Below, piece by piece: positions 58,001 to 64,000 of a stretch of DNA of 64,000 bases. How positions within the stretch are numbered: the first letter of the stretch is position 1; each line of letters starts with the position of its first letter. A program made the translations under genes and the position numbers. The notes under the pieces were generated by a model. That model saw only the letters and a program-made list of their open reading frames with translations, was not told the origin of the DNA and ran no database searches. This stretch comes from Neurospora tetraspora (Eukaryota > Ascomycota > Sordariomycetes > Sordariales > Sordariaceae), in assembly GCF_033439725.1 (NCBI RefSeq), contig NW_026944383.1:4898001-4962000 (forward strand), given 5' to 3'.

Positions 58001-60175
58001 AACAATCTTGAGAGCAACGGGTGTGAAGCCGGCCAAGCGCCAAAGGTTGTCGTCGAAGTAGTAGGGAGTAGCAAGGATCGGGTCGCCGGTAAGAACTCCA
58101 GAACCATTAGCTCTTATCAACGCATCATTAATGCAGGACACGGCTCCGTTTATCGCAACAGAAGTCCCATTCTTAGTGGTTGAGTGCAATAAGTTGGTGA
58201 CGGAGTGCCGAGAAAGAGATCGAAACAGCGTTGTTTCCATAAACTTTCCATCGGTTCGGAACACAGCTCGTGGAAGTATACTCAGCAAAACCTTGTGCTC
58301 CGGGACGATGGTTCCAGCCTTGTCCCTGATAGCTCTCAAGATGTCCGACACCTCATCTTTGCCAGGATGGAAGATTTCATTTCGCAAACCCAAAGCAGCC
58401 GAGGCCTCGTAAGTCTGGAAGCTACCAAGACAATCCTGGAAGTTACCTTGGTAACGAGGTCCCAGTCGGTAGTGTACAGCCAAGAGATCGTCACTCAGGA
58501 CATCTTCGAACAAGTGAGCAGAAGCGAGTGACCACTTTGAGTGTACAAGTCCCGGGCCGACTTGAGTTGCCAAGTCCCGAGGAGTGCCCAAGAAGGCTTG
58601 CACGGGGTTCGTTTTGTTGGCATTGGACGTGAAGGATGCGAAGCTGTCGGTACTGGCGTTGGAAATTGGAGGTGTGCTCGGGTATGATGACCGTATCTGT
58701 TCGGCGAACTCTCCATTTACAAAAAGACTCGCTTTGCTCGTCGTCAGAGCCTTGGGCTTCCGGTGAACGATGGCAATATGGTACCACCGATTTGGCTTGA
58801 ATACGACCGACTTGAATCTGACACTGGGTCTTGAAGACGTTACTGACGTTTGAAGGATGAAATTCTTTGTATCTTTCTCTAGGTACGCCAAGAGGAAACA
58901 TGTTTGGGTAGAGTCGAAGACCCCAAATAGCGTTGTATGAGACTTGGGATCAAATCTGTCAACACGGACCCAAGCAGTGAAGGTATATCCAGGCGCTGAT
59001 TGTGGCGGGAAGGTTCTACCGAGACTAGGTAGCACGATAGAGGCATGGCCATGGAGCGAGAGGTCAAACTGCACAAATGGAGGGCCATTGTGCTTTTCTG
59101 ACATGTCCACGCAAAACTCGGACATGACAGCGTCCTGGCGAGAGAGCAAGAACTGGGCATCTGCAAGCTCGTCAATTCCAAGCGATATCAGCTGTCTGCA
59201 CAGCCATGTAGCGTTTTCCTGCTCTGCCTCTGCAAGCAGGCGGTTCTCGGAAAAGAGCACGCGGAAAAGCCGGGACAGTATGCCAGTTCCATGAATGGCC
59301 GTTAAGTTGAAGAACGAGACAGAGGCAACGCGTGACAAAGCCGTCAGCACAATCATGGAAGCATGGCTGGCCGCAGCACCCTCAGTTCTTGGAATGGACT
59401 CCCAAAATCCCACAATCGTCCGGATGATCTCTGGATTCTGAACAACAGTTGTCGGTCCAATAATGGCTATCAACCTCTCCCGAATAATGAGCCAGCGCAT
59501 AGCTTCTGTGGGTTGTAGTTCCACCTCCTGTTTTTGTCCCTGAACTTCATCCTGTTTATTCGGTTCGGGCTCGGTTGGCGTCTGTTCGAGTGATTTTCCT
59601 TCTTCGGCGACGGAGCGGCACAGCTCGTCGAAACGCTGATCATCGAGGGAAAAGGAAAGCAGTTTTCCAAACAACTGGCAGTTTGTCCAGAGGTCCGAGT
59701 CGCCTCCTCCAACCCCAATGCTGGCAATAATTTGTTCCAAGGCCTCCCAACCTCCACCTTCAACCTTGTCCTGGAAATAACGTCTATTGCCGGGATGTCC
59801 GCGGAAAAGAGCCGATATGGTGGCCAGGATAACATGTATCAAATCGAACAAGCCAACACGCTCGGCTTCGGTGCGCTTTTGCGGGTTATAGAAGCCGGAG
59901 AATGATCGCAGGACATCGAGAAGGGTCTGGAAGCCGCGCAGATGGCGGAAGTCGTCTTGTGGTGGGGAGGGAGGTCGCGCTGCTGCTATATGTTGGTGTA
60001 TGCTTCTTATATGGTCTATCAGCTCGTCTATGTTGGGAAAACCGCTGGCGCCCGGCGCTCTCGTCGTAGCTACAAGACGGTCGAGGAGGCTCTGGAGCAC
60101 TTCGGCCGCTTTCGAGGTCTGGACCGCCGAAGCCGAGGTCGACGACCGGTAGCGGCGTGATCGCACGGCGAGCAT
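52043..60175 (-). CDS. bph1-like: BEACH-domain giant protein (beige / Bph1 family)
   Basis: BEACH proteins act in membrane trafficking and vacuole or lysosome size control (family knowledge). Exons are 56560-60175, 52149-56506 and 52043-52075; introns are 53 and 73 bp. The last exon has 10 codons plus stop and encodes YEWNLIQRER. The start is the ATG at 60175 (MLAVRSRRYRSSTSAS); further upstream in frame there is only TTG. The product is 2668 residues. Order: armadillo-like helices; a ConA-like lectin domain near 390-620 (GYTFTAWVRVDRFD, RWYHIAIVHRK); more helices; a PH-BEACH domain near 1870-2000; the BEACH domain near 2020-2300 ([70 protein letters not shown]); then WD40 repeats to the end. 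No break in frame was seen. It is the second largest gene here. Confidence 0.95.
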
Positions 60176-61553
60176 CGTGTAGTCTATAGTACAGTCGTGG
60201 GTCGGCGACGAATGTGTGTTTGTATAATCATGTATCAAGTGCGAAAGCGAGTCGACGTTTCGAAGTCCCCAGCACCCAGCGCGGGTCTAGGGGTATGTCC
60301 AGGACGGCCTTCATGGAAAGGCAACGGAGCAATCTCGAAAATGGTCTGAGGAGAGCCCTCACAGCACCATCCTCAGCTCAATGCTCAACGTACCAGAGGT
60401 CGTCGGTCCAGCCTCCTTGAAACTAAAAAGAAGTTAAGATGGACGGCTGCGATGTCGTGTTGTCGTCTTGTCTGGCAAAGGCGGGGTGGCCGACTCGGGA
60501 CACCAAGAGGAAAGAACAAGCACAGGTTGGAAAAGCTGGTTGGAATATAGTATCACAAGAAGATAGGATTGCTGGTCTGTTACTTTTTTCTGCGTGTTGT
60601 TTCTGTGATGCCTACCACGCGTCCCTATCCAAGGTGCGGGTCGTTGTGCAAATAAGATTGAAGCTCCTTCTCGTGTTCAGCCTCGAGCTAGGAAAGTGGA
60701 CGGTTTCCATTGCGGCTTCTCCTTCCGTTCCAATGACAGCGAGCCCCTGTGTTGTTGGTGCGGTCCAGTGGCCCAGTGGCATCATTATAGTGGATAGCCT
60801 TCTGCCGGCAGGAGAGCTCAGGCTGGAAGTGGAAGCGAGAGGGGTAGCCCGGGCCACCTGTGGCGGTGCCTGCCTAAGGGGCTTCTCTCCCGCCTAAAAC
60901 GGACTTCATTGCGCAACACCTAAATTGCCCGTCTTCAGGTCTGTCATTCTCGCGAGATTTTGACCTTGGCCAAATCTGGACTTGGAACTGAGCAATTTGG
61001 CCCGGGATATTAACAAACCAGTACATTTAACAGCGCTAGGTGGACGCAATGCGGGACAAAAGCCCGCTCTTCCAGTTCAATCTAATGACTCTGGTATGAC
61101 AAGTCTGGCAATTGACTCTTGTTGACTCTTCACGGTCGATACCTCTATGCATTTCCACTTGGTGGTAAGTGAACTCGAAACTGTCTTCAATATCATGATC
61201 CGACGATGCCGATGAAGTTGGACTGACTCGCACTAAAACAGCTTGATATTTCCCCTTTTGGCGAGATATCGATACCGCGGGCTGGCTGACGATCTCGTAG
61301 CATCATCGTTGCAAAAGATGAACAAAGTTGAGATCCTGTTGCATAGGTAAGCGGACAAGCCGAGGCTTATTTCGACAAGATGTTCACAACAACCTCGACC
61401 AATAAACACCGTCGCACACCTACAATGCCTAGTCATTTCGCAACACCCATCTTATGGAGCGTTTACCTTCAACTGCTGTGGTTGCCGATTTTGGATGACG
61501 AGCTGGCTTGGGGCTCGTTATGTCCAGTCTGCAGAGCGTCTTCACTCTCGGAT

Positions 61554-61579
61554 CATAGAGGTAGACTAGTACCTCTATG
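61554..61579. repeat. Perfect inverted repeat CATAGAGGTA / TACCTCTATG
   Basis: Two 10-base arms, 61554-61563 and 61570-61579, around a 6-base loop GACTAG. Each arm contains the TACCTCTA motif that recurs in other noncoding parts of the window. Confidence 0.9.
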
Positions 61580-62522
61580 TAGCCGAGGTAGACCTTCAAG
61601 ACTCTGGCCTTTCTCTTTGGACGATTCTAACTCTGAAACAATGGGCTGTCAGTAACACTTTATCTCATTGGCAAGGCTTTCCCACAAAATGCACGTGAGT
61701 GTCGTTATTGACCGCTTCCTGATATGGTGAGTCGCCAGCGCACCCGAAAGCTAAAAGGGCAGACCGCTTTCTGGGCAGGATTCCCACAGTTATCTCCACG
61801 GGGTAGTGTACGCTCCGGCGTCTCAAGTCAACATTGACAGTTTTTATTGTCATTGCAGAGCCTGAAGACAGAAAATGAACAAACCGAGTCTTTACTCACT
61901 TTTAGTTACAGCGTACTGTAGAACCATTTCCAACAAGAAACAGCTCTCTGAAACACTTGCAAACCATCCCAACAACAGCTCTTCCAAGGCAGTTGAGGCA
62001 GTCTGTTGCCTGAATGACCCATTACATCATCCCTTCCGGGATACTGATTGGTAGCTGATAACGGCCGAAACCGATAACGAACCCTGGTCGACCCCAGGCT
62101 CCACTTACGCGACACACTGCTTGCTTCGACGTGCCTGCGTGTTAATGCGCCATTCATTGTCCACCCATCCAACGTACCACTCGCGTTCCTGGACTAACGC
62201 GACAGAGTGCCTGGATTACGGGGCTGATATCTCCAATCGCTCGTCTCATACCTCACCGCTTCCGCTTTCGAGGGAACCAGACGAGCACGCAAAATGCAAC
62301 CTGAAAAGCGGTGATTCCAGGCCCCGGAGGGTTATTTGCTGGCAGATAGCGCTATGATGTAATCGCTGTCGAGTCCCAGAGCCATCAAGGTTCCGGCTTC
62401 AGCGGGCTAAGCTTGTCCGAGGCCGCAAGGGTCCATTGGCCGTGGCAGCCGCCGACGGGAGCCTGACCACTCCAAAACACAGCGGAAGTCTGACAAGATG
62501 GCATTGTCCAAGAGCTCGGTTT

Positions 62523-62543
62523 GTCGTCGTCGTCGTCGTCGTC
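62523..62543. repeat. CGT/GTC triplet microsatellite
   Basis: About seven GTC units in noncoding sequence. Confidence 0.85.
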
Positions 62544-63742
62544 CTTGCTGCAACTGAATTGGATGCATTGATAAAGCCATCAAAGGCGTGAGCCACCCGA
62601 GCGAAACTCACTCTTCTGGTGCAACACAGTGAGATATGACCGCTGTCACCTCCGGTCTGGTGCTCAGCATCAACTGAGTCAGAAGGGCTGGTAAGGGCCC
62701 GGGGGTGCTGTGTTGATTGTGTGGGGGACAAGGAGCATCCTACAATCTGGCACGTGCCGTATGCCAGATGACCACTTTGAACTCCAGTTCCGGTGCGGAG
62801 ATCCCCCGCCCCCTGGCTTCCACTTGGCATGCTGGCAAGCTGGATTGGATTCGTAAGGACAGTGTCGGATCGCTTGCAAAAAGACAAATCATTGGGATCA
62901 GTCGGTGACCTGCTTAGCGAGCTGATACTGATGAAGCGAGGCGAGACAGTTGAGTTGAGAGGACATCTCTCTCGCTAGTCTGCCCAGATCAAGGTACCAT
63001 ATGCACAGTATCAATCCGTTCGACAGGCATGCCTATATCAAGGTGGAAACAGTGTCTCACCTGTCATGGTACGGTTGCGGTTACTCACAGCCTCGGGCCC
63101 TCGGAGGCAACTTCAAGGTCCTGAAGCTCCGAAGCTCAATATAGCTTCGACAAATCAAACAACGGGATGACCCCCGACCCTCTCAAACCGATACGACAGG
63201 GCGTGACCACAGGTGTGGTTGGCGGTTGACGATCTGGATGGCAGCCTTGCTGGGGAAGCGTCGCAGGTCGGATGTCCATATCGAGATACTGTAGTGTATA
63301 GGATAAGCTTAGTGTAGTGCGTACAACGGGTGGGAATCCGCTCCGTTTGTTGTCACCTTTCCAGGCCCGTAGAGGTGTCATTCACAACAAGCAATCAACA
63401 CACCTCGGGCACCTCTACAAAGCACTTACCATCGAGCCATCCCATCCATCCGGTACCGGGAATGCGGCGACTTTTGCTTCGGTGTTGGCCATCGTTAGTC
63501 CTCTTCTCGAAGCGTTCGATTGTTGACGTGTCGAAACCAATGCAGGAGGTCTGAATCTCCTTGCATCTCTTGCTGGTTGTCGTTCCCGAGTCTCGACGAA
63601 AGCCAAGCTGATTGACCGGGGCAGTGGACTGGGATTGAGTGATTGACTGATAAGCCGCGACGTGACCGCTCTTATCGGTCGGATGCAGGCCTGTTGCCCC
63701 TTGTGGAGCAGGCGCGGGCTCACACCATTGGTCGCTCCGCCT

Positions 63743-64000
63743 TTAGCTAGTCCCATTCGGGTTAGGGATGGGCGTCCCCAGCTTGGGTGCCTGCGGGTTG
63801 ACAGGAGGTTCCCTGAGGCAGCAACCCACCAGCACCAGGCCGTGCACGCTTACGCATCCGTCCTGGAGGTGTTCTTTATCAGGACCTCCTTCCCGTGCTT
63901 CCTCGCCTTCCCTTCTTCTTTCCCCTTCATCCGCCTGGCTCCCCCCATCCCTTCTCCCATCATCATCATCATCAGCCAACGACTGAGGAATCTCGCCGTT
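63743..64000 (-). CDS. Possible 3' end of an acidic protein entering from the right edge
   Basis: The minus frame is open from the right edge to a TAA at 63743-63745, about 85 codons without an ATG. The part nearest the edge is strongly charged: LADDDDDGRRDGGSQADEGE, then RRREGEEAREGGPDKEHLQD. After that the sequence turns hydrophobic and less convincing, and a GTAAGC donor in this position (near 63851) suggests an intron starts there. The opposite strand is also open, so composition could explain it. I do not recognise it. Confidence 0.3.
   Translation of the reverse strand, partial: NGEIPQSLADDDDDGRRDGGSQADEGERRREGEEAREGGPDKEHLQDGCVSVHGLVLVGCCLREPPVNPQAPKLGTPIPNPNGTS

Larger units (their letters stand above)
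60176..63742. other. Gene-poor 3.6-kb region upstream of the BEACH gene
   Basis: It includes the BEACH promoter and 5' leader on the left. Frames at 60439-60897, 61036-61233, 61380-61655 and 62399-62887 are short, overlap others on the opposite strand and show no motif. A perfect 10-bp-stem hairpin is at 61554-61579 and a CGT triplet repeat near 62523. I see no supported gene, though a small split gene could hide here. Confidence 0.4.

Noticed and set aside
60176-60238. Upstream extension of the BEACH frame
   Set aside because: Begins at TTG, not ATG; the first ATG is at 60175.
1-64000. CRISPR arrays, operons, rRNA, bacterial-type signals
   Set aside because: None seen; the window is eukaryotic with spliced single-gene units.

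Overview
The window is nuclear DNA of a filamentous ascomycete, most likely Sordariales and close to Neurospora or Sordaria. The evidence is the gene content, the short introns (about 50-230 bp) with GTRNGT donors, CTRAC-like branch points and YAG acceptors, and proteins that closely match my memory of Neurospora: the V-ATPase proteolipid (vma-3) and the complex I 9.5 kDa subunit. No database search was possible, so the genus is an inference.

Layout, left to right. The 5' two-thirds of vps34 (PI3-kinase) runs off the left edge on the minus strand and is divergent from nse4 (SMC5/6 kleisin). Next is a single-exon gene of 12.3 kb for a 4091-residue coiled-coil protein with a C-terminal membrane module. 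A DUF4336 protein gene then converges on the mitochondrial amidotransferase gene gatA/HER2. At 21.9-25.6 kb lie a small membrane-protein gene with a 19-nt exon, prp38 (spliceosome) and a short single-pass membrane protein. A small cysteine-rich gene with two introns sits at 26.2-26.6 kb. A Rho GEF of Rom2 type (DEP-DH-PH-CNH) is divergent from vma-3. An uncharacterised Ser/Thr-rich protein follows at 38.7-40.0 kb.

The 40.0-42.9 kb gap holds a complete non-autonomous DNA transposon of 554 bp with 47-bp perfect terminal inverted repeats and a perfect 9-bp target-site duplication. A secreted metallophosphatase/5'-nucleotidase gene then converges on isy1 (splicing). Further right are WBP1 (oligosaccharyltransferase), divergent from nuo9.5 (complex I), and a BEACH-domain giant of 2668 residues. 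The last 3.8 kb has no recognisable gene except a possible acidic coding end at the right edge.

The genes are housekeeping functions (endosome/vacuole, splicing, mitochondrial translation and respiration, N-glycosylation, cell-wall signalling) in ordinary eukaryotic single-gene units, not a cluster or operon. The least explained items are the giant coiled-coil gene, with internal repeats that step in whole heptads, the transposon with an open frame inside it, and the small split genes. Exon coordinates were worked out by hand from splice signals and reading-frame continuity.
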